Source: Cristatella mucedo (taxonomy: Eukaryota > Bryozoa > Phylactolaemata > Cristatellidae). Taken from it: DNA of 64,000 nt. The position numbers were made by a program, and so were the translations under genes. The stretch spans positions 1,413,001-1,477,000 of the forward strand of contig WPIO01000086.1 in assembly GCA_009760855.2 (NCBI GenBank). Reading direction: 5' to 3'. The stretch's first letter is position 1; each line of letters opens with the position of its first letter. Shown here piece by piece: positions 34,400 through 46,761 of this stretch. Below the pieces are notes generated by a model that saw only the letters and a program-made list of their open reading frames with translations, did not search any database and was not told where the DNA came from.

Positions 34400-37300
34400 T
34401 ATCTGTTTCCCTTTTACCTTTATCAGCAAATCTGACTTTCGTTTTAGGTATTTGTTTGGTGTTCTCGCTTTTTCTTTTTGGCATCTATATTAACATTCTT
34501 TTGAACATTCAAAGCATTTTCCACTAGTCTCTTCTATTCTATAGTGACCCTAACTAAGTGAACGTATTCCACAATCTAACCAGTAACGTTCTGAGTCAAA
34601 TGCTGATAGTGCTTTCTTAGATTGTGTTATAGTATAAATTTAGTGATTTCTAGATTGAAATCTTGATTGATTACAATAAACAGCATATCCTGTTTGAAGA
34701 CAAACAACATAATCAGAATGTGTCAAACATTTTTTTACCACATCTTTCATTATTTCTTTTGCTTTTACGACTGCAGATTTGACTTATATTACTTTATGTT
34801 TCCTGGTAGCTATCTGCATTGAATACAATTTTGCTCTTAAGAAAACACCCTCACCAAGTACAATTTATTTTTCAATCATAGCGCCTTTCTCATCTTTAAT
34901 GAAATTTTTTGTTTTTGGATCTATTGAGTATTTTTCACATATTTCATCTTTAAACTTACCTAGACTACCCTTATTAGCAGCAATGATCTTCTCAGCCCCT
35001 TCTAATTTCCATATATCTTGATTCGTAGGATATCCAGATAAATCAAGATAATCCAAATAAGTTGTAAAATCATAATATAAATTATGATTATTTATTTTGC
35101 TTACTAAAGAATCAGTATCAGTATATGCGTGTTACTTTATCATTATAATAATCTTTTACAGTAGTATAATAGAAATCTTGCATTATTAGTTTTGAAATAT
35201 CTAGAATTGTAAAACCTAAGTAAATAGATTAATCAAGACAGATCCCTGCTTTTGTTGTTTCAATTCCAACTAAATTTTGATTAAACAACCTTCGATCTTT
35301 AAATCTTGCACTCGTTACTCTTTTATCTGAAACTGCTACATCCCTATCATATTTTAGGTCAAACACTTCAATGTTTACTCGTTCGCCATTTAAGACATTT
35401 TACATAACAACATTTGCCATTGTTTTTCCAACAAAAGCATTGTTTTTAAGCTTATAATATTCTTTTTCAAATTCATCTGTTGTTTCTTTTCTTCTAGCAG
35501 TATTATTAAGAACATTTCCACTCAACCATTTACTTTGTGTACAACTCATTACTCTTATGTATCTTTGTTTATACGTACCCTCTTTCAATTGCAAGTTGTA
35601 GGTTTCTATAATGGATAACATATTTAACTTTTGGTTTTAAATCAACAATCGGTTTTTCTAATTTACTTTCGCAATCATTTATTTTTTCTTATTGCCTTTA
35701 AGTAGTGATTTCTTTTGACATTCAGAATATTCTTCAACATATATTTTTCTCCCAATTGGCAAAAAAGATAATCAAAATAAACATCGTGTATTTCATCAAG
35801 ACAGTGCCTATCTAATTCAAAAGCACAACCTGTTTCGGCATCTTTTTTTAATGCTAATATCTTCCTATTTGTAAACTTTTTTATTGTTTATTATCTAAAA
35901 ACTTGAAATTAGAAATTGGAAGTGGTTGTGCCGTTGCTGTAGCTTATAATAAATTTCCATCAACATAACATAACAAGCAGCCAACTATTTTGTTTTGTAG
36001 TATCATAGTTAGATGACATCTCATCGTTTGCATTAATATGTCTACACGATGCTTGTGCTACTCGTTCTCTTATTCCGCTCTCAAAGAAGTCAAAATGCTC
36101 AAAGTTTGTTAACAAATCTAGTTTAACCTTTGAAAATCTCAAACCTGCAGACCAATTTAAAACTGGTGCAGTAAGGAAATTGGCAGAATCTAAGCCGTTA
36201 ATTTTCTTTGATAAATGTCTAAAATGTTGAAATACATCAGTTAATAATAGTTACATAAATATCACTATACTTTTTTAATGTATATCCTGTGTCAGGATCT
36301 ACTTTTTTCATTAATGCCCCAAATTTCTTAACATGATGGTAATCTTATTTATCTATGTTTGTATAATTTAATGTACTAAAAAAACTTTTAATTGGAAGTA
36401 GTGACTTTATCAAGCCTTGAAAATGAATCTATATATTCACATGGTAACATACTTTTTTCTTTTAATACATCGAATTCTTAATAATCTAACATAGAAAAGT
36501 ATTTTCTTGTTTGTTCTAAAGGTTTTCCTGATTTAACAACATTAATAACAAGATCTGCTAAACCTGTGTACAGAATTTGTAAAGAGTCTTTAAAACTAAG
36601 TGAACCAATTTCAATGTTTATTTATTTCTCACTGTTTTTGACAATAACTTTTTTATTTAGTTTTAAATCCTGAATTCTTATTTAGTTTAAAATCCTGAAA
36701 CTCTTGCACTAATAAATTTGAGTCATAACCTTTTAAATTGCGAGTAAATATTTGAAGTTTAAACTTCTTAGGATTAATGCTGAGATTTAAATTACAAACA
36801 TTATGAGCAGCTCCTCTATACTTTCCTGCTAGATGAAAATGATCTAAAAATGTATCATCATTTAAATCTAAACTGCAAATGTGACAAATAGTTGCAAGCT
36901 CAAAATCTTCTCCATCTTATCTTCTTTTTTTAAACTACTATAATCAAATGTATTGCATTTATCAAGAATATGTTCCATTTCATTTTTATTTTTTCAACTT
37001 CTTCCAATGAACTCTTCCAGAGAACTTTTTAATAGTTCTCTAACATTATTAGGACCATTGAATGACTTAAATTTTCTTTGTGTACCTTCATAATCTATAA
37101 TAGTATAGCCAGATGAACAAGGGATATGCTTTTGAAAAGTACCTTGTGGTGTGTTAGGGTCTTCCTTATCAGTTTTTCGAACACCTGTAAGTAAACATTA
37201 AAAGTCTGCAAATGCAACATAAGGACACCATAATGTTTTCGCTTAATTTCTAAAATAACATTTATCTTCTTTTTTGCTATCAGAACGTGGCATTGCTATT

Positions 37301-38520
37301 CTAGATTTACTATCACTTCCACGTTTGCAAGCTTCAATATGAGATTATAAGTTATCTTTAGAGTAAAATCTACATAGACATCTTTTACAAGTAAGTTGTG
37401 TTCCATAACCTTTACTACTTCTACATAAACCATTAAAGTTTAAAAAAAAATACATAATGAGAGTTGTTTTTATTTGGAATAGTATATAAAAGAACATCTA
37501 AGTGTTTCTCTTTTTCTTCATCAACTACTGTAAGCGGAGTTAATATTTTATTATCATATTCATAAACATTAATAGTAATATTAAATAATTCTGTTTAATG
37601 TAGAATGTCAACAACATTTAATAGATTTAAAGGGCAATTTTCCTTAAAAGTAAATAATTCTTCTATTCTCTTCAGATTGTGTGAGTACTTTTGTTGTAAT
37701 ATTTCTCTTAAATCAGGAGTAGATTCTGGATGATTCTCTCTCCGACGGAGAAATCTCAATACGCACCATAAAGCGCAAAGATTATCTGATTCATTATTTC
37801 TATCAATTGTTGGTCTCTTCTTTTGTAATCCTTCTGGCATTTGTAAATAACTACCAACAAATGTATGTCTAAAATAAGAAAACTTCGCATTAATAGCGTC
37901 AACACCAATTATAGTCGAATTAGAACATTTTTCTAACCATTCTTCTACTCTCTTTTTAAAAGCTGCAAGTTGAGTTCTAATTATTCTATAAAATTGGAAA
38001 CTCTATTTATTTTTGACTTACTTACTCCTGCAAATGGCTGATAATTAAATGCACCACTTTGAGGCTAAAATAGGCGAATAACAAGGGTCAGTTTTAAGTC
38101 ACTCTTGTTTTAAAGTAGTTCTTTAATAACTAATTTCAATTCTGCTTCAATCTAATCATATATTACATCAAAATCAATTAAATTTTTTTCTAATCCAATA
38201 TATTCATGATCTAAAAATTTACCATCTGCAGAAGCTTTTCCTAAAAACCATCATGTTTCTTGTATTTTCATCAATCTCTTAGCTTCTCTATCGAAATATT
38301 GTCCGTTATTAGTCTTACCAGTTTTCTTAGCAATAGGACTATCCAATCTAATAACTGTTGGATTTCTAAAAATCGCAATTATTGCATACAAACTATCTTT
38401 TGAGAAAGGACATTTTGGAAGAAGACCTGTACGATTTTTTACTTCTTCTCTGATACGTTTTGCATGTTTGCTAAATTGTTTACCCTCTTACCGCATAAAG
38501 TAATCAATATTTTGGGACAT
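34400..38520 (-). pseudogene. Second family B DNA polymerase, convergent and divergent (PolB2)
   Basis: Minus-strand relative of PolB1, meeting it tail to tail. A start is plausible at 38,520 (MSQNIDYF). The conserved LCALWCVLRFLRR block is at about 37,730-37,775. A C2H2 finger (CKRCLCRF, then SHIEACKRG) lies at about 37,335-37,400, and an Exo I-like PYVAFADF near 37,220. A Cys/His endonuclease VII-like module (CHICSLDL, then GKYRGAAHNVCN) is at about 36,800-36,880, followed by GYDSNLL. The LGFTILDISKLIMQDFYYTT block is at about 35,150-35,215 and motif C YTDTDSL near 35,120. Near 34,620 KKALSAFDSERYW is seen. More than a dozen stops and many frameshifts, clearly more decayed than PolB1. It differs from PolB1 at many residues, so the pair is not a recent duplication. 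No integrase, ATPase or capsid gene was found near either. Confidence 0.88.
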
Positions 38521-38619
38521 ATATAAATATAGAAAAATTGTTTAATAAATCTTGTAATATTTTCAGATATTTTTTTACTGTTATATAGTCATATAAACTT
38601 CAACAACTCCAAGTAGTGT

Positions 38620-38784
38620 GTAAATGAATGGAATGGAGAATTGGGTCTCGAGAATGATGGCAGCCATTAAATAAATCGGACGATGAGAAACGATCAGGCG
38701 TGAGCGAGATTGTTTATCGGAGGACGGTTAATTTAATTAGTGACGTCATTTGAATGAGCCCTATGCTCCATTCCATTCATTTAC
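38620..38784. mobile_element. Short terminal-inverted-repeat (MITE-like) element at right edge of polymerase island
   Basis: GTAAATGAATGGAATGGAG at 38,620-38,638 is perfectly repeated in inverted orientation at 38,766-38,784. The spacer of 127 bases has no ORF. It sits about 100 bases upstream of the PolB2 start and directly beside the inner edge of the right inverted arm (38,792). No convincing target-site duplication. Confidence 0.75.
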
Positions 38785-38791
38785 ATGCTAC

Positions 38792-41700
38792 CCAGGTGCT
38801 TTGCATGTGCACCAGTGCTCGGGGCTATGACCTTAAGGGCTCAATAACTGACTTAGCTGCAGTGCAGATGAGGGTTTGTACCTGTCTTAAACTCAAGCGA
38901 CTACTTGCTCCTATCATTTGTATGCTTGCCGGTGGTTACAAGCATCCCTGGTATAGCCTAGAGACTGACGCGTCAACCGAGTTACGCAGAAGGTCGCAGG
39001 CTCATGCCCGGTGGCGTATTTGAAGCACCTGAATATAGACAAGATCTCGGAAGGCACTTTGCAAAGTAATTCTATTTATATCATAACAATATACTTGAAA
39101 CGTTGGTAGCTTAACTCACCTTTGCCTGTTGCCGAACTTACTCGTTTCTATTGTGGGGCTCCCGCCTCCGTTCGAGCTGGTGCCCAATTCAAAACACCAA
39201 TTTCCCTCCTTCTAGCATCCTTCACGATAGTAACTGTGCGATACAGCCATGTATTTCATGACTAAAACTACAATAATCTACTCTTAAAGATATTGGTCCA
39301 ACCCTTACATCATTCTACCCGGGCTAAGCTGCCGACCTGGTTCGGTCCAGCGGACAAGTTGCTCCCCTGACCGAGGTCTAGCATAATGCCTATGTTCGTT
39401 ACCAGAATGTAGGTATGAGTGCTTCTAGAAAGTTCTAGGATTAATATCAATAAATTGTTTATTTAATTTTAATCTTAACTCTAAGGGCAGAATGTCACTA
39501 AGTACACACCGAAAATACCTATGTTTTCGATCCATGCTGTAGTAAGGCCGTCATTGCAATGGACCACCTTGCCGGCAGCATTGCATTTTGGCGGCGTGCG
39601 GCCGAGGTACGTATCGCGTGCGACAGATTGTAGCCGTATCCATGCTTCTCAAGTGGATATTTGTAATTGTATGGTAGTTCTTCGATTTGGTAAAATTTGA
39701 TTGCAGTTTGAGTGAGTGGCTCAATCGAACCTCATTTACGTCGCAGTTAATCGCCGTGCCATTAGGCCGGCATGCCATTCCGAGTGTCCGCCCAGTGCTA
39801 ACTTCTTAGCCGCTTATTTAAAGTCATTGCATTGACTTAGTTGCCGTAATAATATCGCGGCATGCGTTAATATAAATGCGACGGTTTTGGGTGACTTTAC
39901 ATCGGCAGCGGCATGTATCCACGAGTCGGGCTCTTTGGCTGTGTTGCTGCGGTATTTTTGGCCACACTAGGGACTGTTGGGGATGCTTGTACTAAGGCTT
40001 GCAACGGCTATGCTCCACTATCTCGTGCTGCTTGCAGTGGAAGCGGCAGTATTATGTGTGTGACAGCGACTCGACTTGAATTGTTCTTTTCTTTCAGCAT
40101 TCACCAAGCATCCACCTCTATTGGATTCTGTGCAGCCAGGTTACAACGCATCTATTTGCCATTAAGGTACACTTGCATGCAATTCTTCAAATGCGTTTTT
40201 TACTCTTGGTTCTCTGCTTAATGGAGACAGTCAGGACACAAGTTGTGCTGACTGTTTTGGTTATCACCTAGCTTGCATGCCCCTAAGCTTACTTGCCTCT
40301 CTACAGCTATGGAAACTGTTTCTGTAGGCTATTATCTGCTACGTTCGTTGATGTGTACAGCATCAGAAATTCTTTATTACTTTTTTGAGGTGCAGCTTCA
40401 GCTGATCTCATGTGCTTGGAATATAGCCCATTGTTAATGCTGGGTTGGTAGCAACCGTCTTTGCCACTAACATGTATTTGTTGTGCTGGATCCTTACATA
40501 GCAATCGACCTTTCATGTTATGGGTTTGCTGTGTTTGATTTATTCCCGGAACAGATGTGGACGAGTGAGGGATGCATGTCTCAGTTGAAGGCTGGCAAGC
40601 CATCCATCATGTAGCTGGTCAGAATGTTCTGTCTGCCTAGCCCTTTGTTAGAGCTGTTTCATTTGTGAGTGAATGCACTATTGGTAGTGAATTGTAAACC
40701 CTTGAGTGTGCCTGTGTATGTATGAGCCAAGTAAGGATGCCTAGCAAGCAAATGGAAACAACCAGGAGGTACTACTAACTAAAACGAATAGCTGCGATGG
40801 CAGCAGCAGCGCCAGACATGAGGCGGCAACCTTATAGTACAGACAGCAATCGGCTTACAGTATTTGGAATCAAGCAATCGGTAAGTGTGCTGGCTAGCAA
40901 AGCTTTAGCATTGCCGACCTCGTAACCTATGAATGAAGGCGTCGTGTTTATTCTTCTGTAGCTGCTTTCGTTATTGCACCTTTACTTGTGCACGCACCCC
41001 CAACTTGGTAAATGTTGTACTAGTGCATATCAGTGTCCTAGCTTGGCAGCATGCTTGTGGTTCGAATATTGGGAGTGGCATATGGCTTTCTAATTATTGG
41101 TGGCCGTGTTATGTCACCCCTTCCAGTTATCTTAGGTATGCCATCAATCTTTGAACTGTCCTTCAATCTGATGGCATGTAGTCGAATAACAACCGTAGTA
41201 CAACTTGTGTTTGTGCAATTTCATCTCTATCTGTTCCTCAGTGGCCGACTTTCCGTGATAAATTGTAGGTTAGGGTGGTTTCTGGGCAGGCGTTAGTAAG
41301 GAGGACTTGTTAGTATCTTGAGCGGGAAGATGGCTCAGGTAGTGGTTAGCATTACTAGCAGTTATCATTCGTTAGAACTAACTAGCAGTCTGATTATTGT
41401 TTTGTCTGGGGAAGGAATGGGCGTGTACTTAAGGTTGAAATTTAGCCAATAGTTATGGTTGATGAAGTACAATGCATCCAGTCTATTAATTCTCTTTTGA
41501 TGGTCAGATCTCTTGAGTCTACAAGCTTGTTTAAACGGTTTCAGTGATTACTCATACCAATCTTATGTTGTTGTGGCTGCTAATGCACCCAACCCTTGAT
41601 GAGTTCGACTCAGCTGTCTTCTTTAGTGCAAGATGTCAGAATTTTTCTTTGTCAGTGCTTGCTGCTATCAACGAATTGAAGTGATTGTTTCCGAACCTGT

Positions 41701-44403
41701 CTTCAGGGATTCAGAATCGTAATAATTGTGAACTTCATTTGTATTTAATAATCAGTTGATCATACAAATTATAGTTTTTAAAATTCCCAGTTGATATCGA
41801 AAGTTTTGTTGCATTTGGTCATAGAGGAGGTTATGTAGTGGCATTAAGTACAGAAGGCAAGAATGGCTGATTTAGCATTTTTCTTGCAGAAAAGACAATG
41901 GCTATTTGGTGTTTATTTAAGGATTGCCCACCACAGGAAAATTGTAATATGGGCTATACATTGTTACCTTTGTAAGTTCCACGGCCCCATGCACATTAGC
42001 TGAAATGTGGTACATGTGAAATTTTATTTATTTATTTCATTTATTTGCATTAAATTACATGTCACTGAATTTAATATTAATTTAATAATGCACTTGATGT
42101 AGCACCCTCTGAGAGATCATTTCTCTCTGGGCATTTTACATTAAGTGCAAATGAAGCTCGATCGAAGGGTTGATCTCGATCTAGCAGTTTTTAGCTACTT
42201 AATAATAATATATTTGGGTGCTAGATCAAGTTTCAGGGTTTAAGTTTTAAGTACTACCCAAATAGTACGAAAAGGTCGTTTTTATCGGTTTAGAACTCAA
42301 GACTGTTTGTATTTTACACGTTTGAATTTAGTGAGACGTCTCGAAATCCCGTCTTTTTGAAATTCGTTTTTCCTTACGGTGGTTTTTGGGCTTGTTTGAG
42401 TGTCTTCGAAGTGGTTTGGCCCACCGTGACCTTGTTAGCCAATTATTATCGGTCCCATTGAGCAGCACATCCTTACTGTTGGTTGTTCTCAACTCGGTGT
42501 GGGGTCGTGTTCAATGTTCATCGTCGGAAGCTGTGATTCCAAATCCACTTCGGTGAATTGCCTGAGCAATTGTGGCATAATTGTATAAATAAGTGTCATG
42601 TAGTTGTACTATTTTTCTGGAGGAGCTCAAGAGTGAAATCAGTTATCATAACAGGTAAAAATTTGGTTTTTCAATACTATGCCAAGCATTCATCATTTTT
42701 GCATCTGCAGAAGCAGCTGCAGAGCACTCACAAAGACAGGCATTGGAAAAGGCAGTCCTTCTGCTCTGACCAAGGCACTACTCAGTGACAGGCATGTTAA
42801 CAACTCAACCGTACTTGGTGTAGGAGCTCTCTAGTGAGCTGCAACTAAAACGATCCTTCATCGGTGCAGTAAGAGTTGTCGTTAGTTGTTCGTGTATTCG
42901 CTATATGTCAAAGTTCATTTTGCCCCATCTTGTCCTGGCTTGGGCATTTTTTATGCTCTGTGGGTAATATCTATCCATAAGTAGTTTAATCTAAATTCCT
43001 GCAGGAATGCCTAACCTCCTGAACACAGTTGCTTGACCCTACATCCCCTCATTTCCATGCAAACAATCACCAGAGACTGTCAGCCATACTTGTGACATGA
43101 ACCCCCAAGTCTTTCTTTGTAGTTTCTATCGGTATGAAATTATGCAGTGCCCCATTATCATTTTGAGTTTTCTCATGGAAACATTGTTCACTTGAGAGAA
43201 AATTTCCATTCAGGCTCTGCACCTATATGCACCTGTAGGCTCACCCCACGTGGTCCCCCATTCTCTCGGGCTGGCAGTTGAGGTCTGAGCCGTAAACAGT
43301 GTCGGGCGGTGGGGGGGGGGGGCAAATTTTAACAGTTTGGCCTCGTTCGTATTCCTTGCTTAACTATGCTCAAATATTTGAGTGGCCTGACCACAGGCTG
43401 GAGTTGGCAAGTGAGCCTTACTGCCACAGCTGATGCCACCTAGCCAACCTGCCACATGTGCACCCATCTTTACGGTCAGCTATGGAAGGTCGTCCAGAGT
43501 CAATTTTAGAATGCCGGGTTTTGTTTTTGTTTGCTTAGCTAAATGGCTCTCCTTAAATGCCCAGCAGTCATTGTGCTCAGCCGCACTAGTTTTTTTTGCA
43601 ATGAATGTATATATTTTTAAGGATTTGTTTCTGCCATATCTGGCAACTTGATTGCATAGCATTATTAATTTCACGATACATTAATGCCTTGGTCTGTAGG
43701 TTTTGAGCTACCCTTTCTTACATTGATTTATGTAGACTCATATTTCGTTTAATTTTGACTAAATTCATTCGACTAAGATTTGGATCACAATGCAGTCTTT
43801 CATTTTACTGGGTCTGAAATCTTAAACGTGGGCTTTCCAGACGGTTGGAATTAATTTAGTAATGCTCCTTGCCAGGTCTAGGTTTTTAGTGAAATTAGTG
43901 TGGTTTCGAGTCAAAAGCTCACTGGGGCACATTATGACTTTTGCTTGAATGGATTTTAATTGATTTCTTTATGGAATCGTTGCTTTTGTGTGTGCACTGT
44001 TGAACCCGTGTTATAGTTCACTTGCTGTTCAGCTCTGGCAGTGATTTCGTGTGGTTGCTTACCCGAGTCGGGCCATCTCTACATACGACTAGTGCATAGC
44101 TATTTATTTTCTGGCCAAGGTATTTGTTTTGAATACTAGTTCACTTGGACAAGGTGATGTTGTCACTATATAAACACCTCAGATTAGGAAGACATTGAGA
44201 ATGCAGAAGCCTTCTTATTCTTCTTCACGACACAAAATGGCCACTACTTTTTGCCACTTAGCCAAGTTGTGGGTTGGCCTTATATCCTCCTCTTAATCAA
44301 AGGCATTTGTCAGAGGACTCAACAGTTTCTTGCCAGCTCCCCTTTTTTGATGGCATGTGATTTGTGATGCACTTGAACCAATAAGCAGCATGAGAGGCTG
44401 CAC
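38792..44403 (-). repeat. Right arm of long inverted duplication
   Basis: Inverted counterpart of 2,560-9,852. At the inner end CAGGTGCTTTGCATGTGCAC pairs with the reverse of 9,830-9,852. The outer end stops at GAGAGGCTGCAC (44,392-44,403), the same point as the left arm's GTGCGGCCTCTC in reverse. This arm lacks the SINE, the second 464-bp unit and the block of about 1 kb seen in the left arm, so it may be closer to the original state. Inside are a SINE-like block (38,940-39,080), an ORF with a signal-like start (39,913-40,221) and a reversed LINE stem-loop region (42,060-42,150). A poly-G run lies at about 43,310-43,322. No known protein domain was found. Confidence 0.9.
39913..40221 (+). 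other. Arm-conserved ORF with signal-peptide-like start (right copy)
   Basis: Counterpart of 8,423-8,740. Starts MYPRVGLFGCVAAVFLATLG and continues DACTKACNGYAPLSRA, with few residue changes from the left copy. Preceded by ATCGGCAGCGGC. TTCTTTTCTTTCAG near 40,085-40,098 and AAGGTACACT near 40,165 look like a splice acceptor and donor. Not recognised as any family. May be non-coding. Confidence 0.25.
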
Positions 44404-44639
44404 TTTGCTATGGCTGTCCCTCTATAGGTGCCCCTTTTGTGCTTCAGCACCTTCCCATAGCATGACAGCATTGCTGCCACCACTTCTGCTTGTACCCAAG
44501 GGTGGATCCCGACCAGAGTGACTACTATTGAGCGATCAACCTGGTGCCCGGTTATGTCTTTACTCGGACGGCTGCGGTTTAGCCTCACTCTCACTCCTGA
44601 ACCGCATCTTGAGGATCTTCTTAATCTTCGAGGGTGTCG
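44403..44639 (-). pseudogene. RLE retrotransposon ORF1 fragment (copy C)
   Basis: The minus strand reads HQVDRSIVVTLVGIHPWVQ, then EVVAAMLSCYGKVLKHKRGT and YRGTAIA. These match residues 109-155 of the ORF1 at 46,762-47,706 and then stop exactly where the right inverted arm begins. It lies immediately downstream of copy A's 3' end, so it is another head-to-tail fragment, cut off by the arm. A stop codon separates it from upstream homologous residues. Confidence 0.8.
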
Positions 44640-44656
44640 AGCTGATAATAACAGAT
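44640..44656 (-). other. U2 snRNA-like sequence at 3' junction of copy A
   Basis: The reverse complement reads ATCTGTTATTATCAGCT. Animal U2 snRNA continues from its branch-point-pairing GUAGUA with a sequence identical except for one base (C for the A after GTT). It directly follows copy A's AATAAA-containing tail. Copy A is thus flanked by U2 on both sides. Confidence 0.75.
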
Positions 44657-45800
44657 TAGGAAAAGTTTATTTTATGACAAAGGTTACACAGCCGGGCCTA
44701 GGTACACATAGGGGGAATGACCCTCGGGGTCATCGCCACCCAGGCCTCGGTTGGCCTTCGCGACAGCGAGAGCGCTCAGGCACGACTCGTTGGCAGCCAC
44801 AAGGCGCCTAGGGCGCCTATGACGAAGGGTACGAGTGTCACCGTCTCGTGTACTTGTCGAAGCAGGGCGTCTGCAAGGCCCTGATACTTGGTGACGTTTT
44901 CCTTTGCCGAAAGGTTTAGGTTCCGCCATGAGCAGGATCTCGGCACTTGCAATCGTGAAGGCAGAGCTGTCAGCTACTGCCACAGCAGAATGTGACTTAC
45001 CTGGGCGAAAGGTCAGGCCTACCCTCGCCCCAGTAGTGGCAGCCTGGTGAAGGAGCCGCTGTAAGCTGGTGGCTAAGAGAGCCATCTGCTAATGGGCACA
45101 CATACAGGTTTGCTGAGCCAAGGCGGTAGCCGTGCCTGTCGGAGGCAGAAGCAAGCTAGCACACTAGCGGCTCCATGACCGCGTCGAACAGAATGGGCGA
45201 AAGCAGGTCGCCCTACCTGAGGGACTCCAGCAATCGATGGGAAGGGAGCCAGCGACTCCGAGCCTAGGTGCAACACAATCGTCGATCCTTGATATATCTT
45301 GGCGGACGAGGTCGATCAGTTGCTGCTCCACTTTCTGCAGAGTCTCGAAGAGAGAGTCGTGCGGGACACTGGGGAAGGCGTTCTGGAGATCCATGAAGGC
45401 ACTGCAGAGGGACCTCTTCCTCTTTGTGACGTCTCGGAGAGCTGATTCGACCAGAAAGGACTGTTCGAGGCAGCCCTCGCAGCCCGGCAGGAAGCCCTTC
45501 TGTTGCGGGGAAAGGAGCGCATGCTCGCGAGAAAAGGCTGTGAGGCGCGCGGCCAGGCATCCCCACAGGAGCTTGTACATGGTTGGCAGCAGCGTGATCG
45601 GGCGGAAGTTACCCGGGTAAGTTGGGTCCCCCTTTTTGTGGATTAGGACCGTCTTCCAGTCTGGGGGGGACATCGCCAAACAGTAAACAGCCATTCAGGA
45701 CCTCTGTGACAAGGCTGCAGTGGGCATCCACTGCATTCAGATGACGGTACTCAAGCCTGTCGGCCCCTGGGGACGTGTTGCTGGCCCTGCGAAGCCTAGC
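44657..45800 (-). pseudogene. Copy A reverse transcriptase and 3' region
   Basis: RT of the RLE-type element, decayed. The upstream block reads RRASNTSPGADRLEYRHLN at about 45,785, then DWKTVLIHKKGDP and NFRPITLLPTMYKLL, LLSPQQKGFLPGCEG and CSAFMDLQNAFPSVP with the first catalytic Asp at about 45,390. The GxxQGDP box is damaged (AGVPQVGRPAF, near 45,215). The ADD box is lost at about 45,085, where the frame reads ADG after a stop. Thumb-like residues (GARVGLTFRPGK) follow to 44,990. The RLE domain is missing: the sequence passes to a 3' tail with AATAAA near 44,670. An internal deletion has therefore joined RT to the 3' UTR. At least three frameshifts. Confidence 0.85.
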
Positions 45801-46761
45801 TGCCACCTAGGTCTTCTGCAGGGGGGCAGTGAGAACCCGATCTTGTGGTTGGGCTCTCTCGCATCCATTATCCTGGCCATTGTACGTCGTAGACTCGCTG
45901 TGTCGACTGGTCTAGCCTCAGCCTCCTTAAGCCAGAATTCGCGGCAAGTGGCACGGTCGCCCGAGAAGGTCGTGGGCATTGGCTGAAGCACGCTGCGTAC
46001 TGCTCTGCCACGGTTGCAGCGGTACAGTTTCTGCAGCCTCGAGGCCTGTTGCGGGCTCCAGCCCCTCTTGGAAGGGGGGGCTGGCTCGCCGGCGGTCGGT
46101 GGTTCGAGGCTGGGGAAGCGCAAGCGCTCGACTTGCCAAGCTGAAGCCTATGCCTAACTAGGCGACGAGCAAGTGTAAGCCATGCAGAGGACATCTCGGC
46201 CACGGAGCGGCAGAAGCCTTCCCAGTCCCTAGCTGCCATGCAGGTCGCGATGGTTTCGCTCCAGCTCTCCACGAAGCCGGAGGGCTCGTCTGGATCTGGC
46301 TCTGGCCTCGGGTCCTCCACTCCCTCCTCCTCCCGATCTACCAGGGGGGCACTAGCCATTCACCTAGGCATTCTTGGGCTTAGGGGTCTTCCCTCTACCC
46401 TCCGGAGGCCTATTTACTAGGGTGGCCTTCGTCCTGGAGCGCGAGTTTGTCTGGGAAGAGGAGTCACTATCCCTATCTGAGGGGAGATGCTGGATTGGTA
46501 GCACGGCCAGTCCGTTTCCCAGTCTGGGCTGGTGTGCTCTGAGCAGCTGGCATTGAGTCCACTCCACCCTGCAGGACCGTGTCATCGTCGTCCGACTCCG
46601 ACATTTCCTCCAGGTCGCTCAGGTCCGCTATGCGGAGTGATCCCAAAGGGCTGGCGGGCTCCTCAGAGGATACGCTCTGGGTGTCCACCAAGTCCACTGA
46701 GGCCCTTCTCCGGGGGGGGGGGGGGGAGGGGCAGCCACAGGTGGGCGCCTAGGGAGGGCGC
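45801..46761 (-). pseudogene. Copy A region between ORF1 and RT (N-terminal part of ORF2)
   Basis: Frames change several times at homopolymers. One piece (46,697-46,473) is acidic and Ser-rich (LEEMSESDDDDTVLQ), fitting the C-terminal part of ORF1. A second (46,359-45,868) starts MASAPLVDREEEGVEDPRPE and may begin ORF2. A third (46,123-45,737) has KLYRCNRGRAVRSVL, then PTTFSGDRATCREFWLKEAE and MDAREPNHKIGFSLPP, which leads into the RT. No endonuclease of the apurinic type is seen here, as expected for an RLE element. Its coding role is inferred from position. Confidence 0.6.

Noticed and set aside
30861-38520. Alternative genetic code to explain stops in the polymerases
   Set aside because: Stops are both TAA and TAG and are accompanied by many frameshifts; ordinary decay is sufficient.
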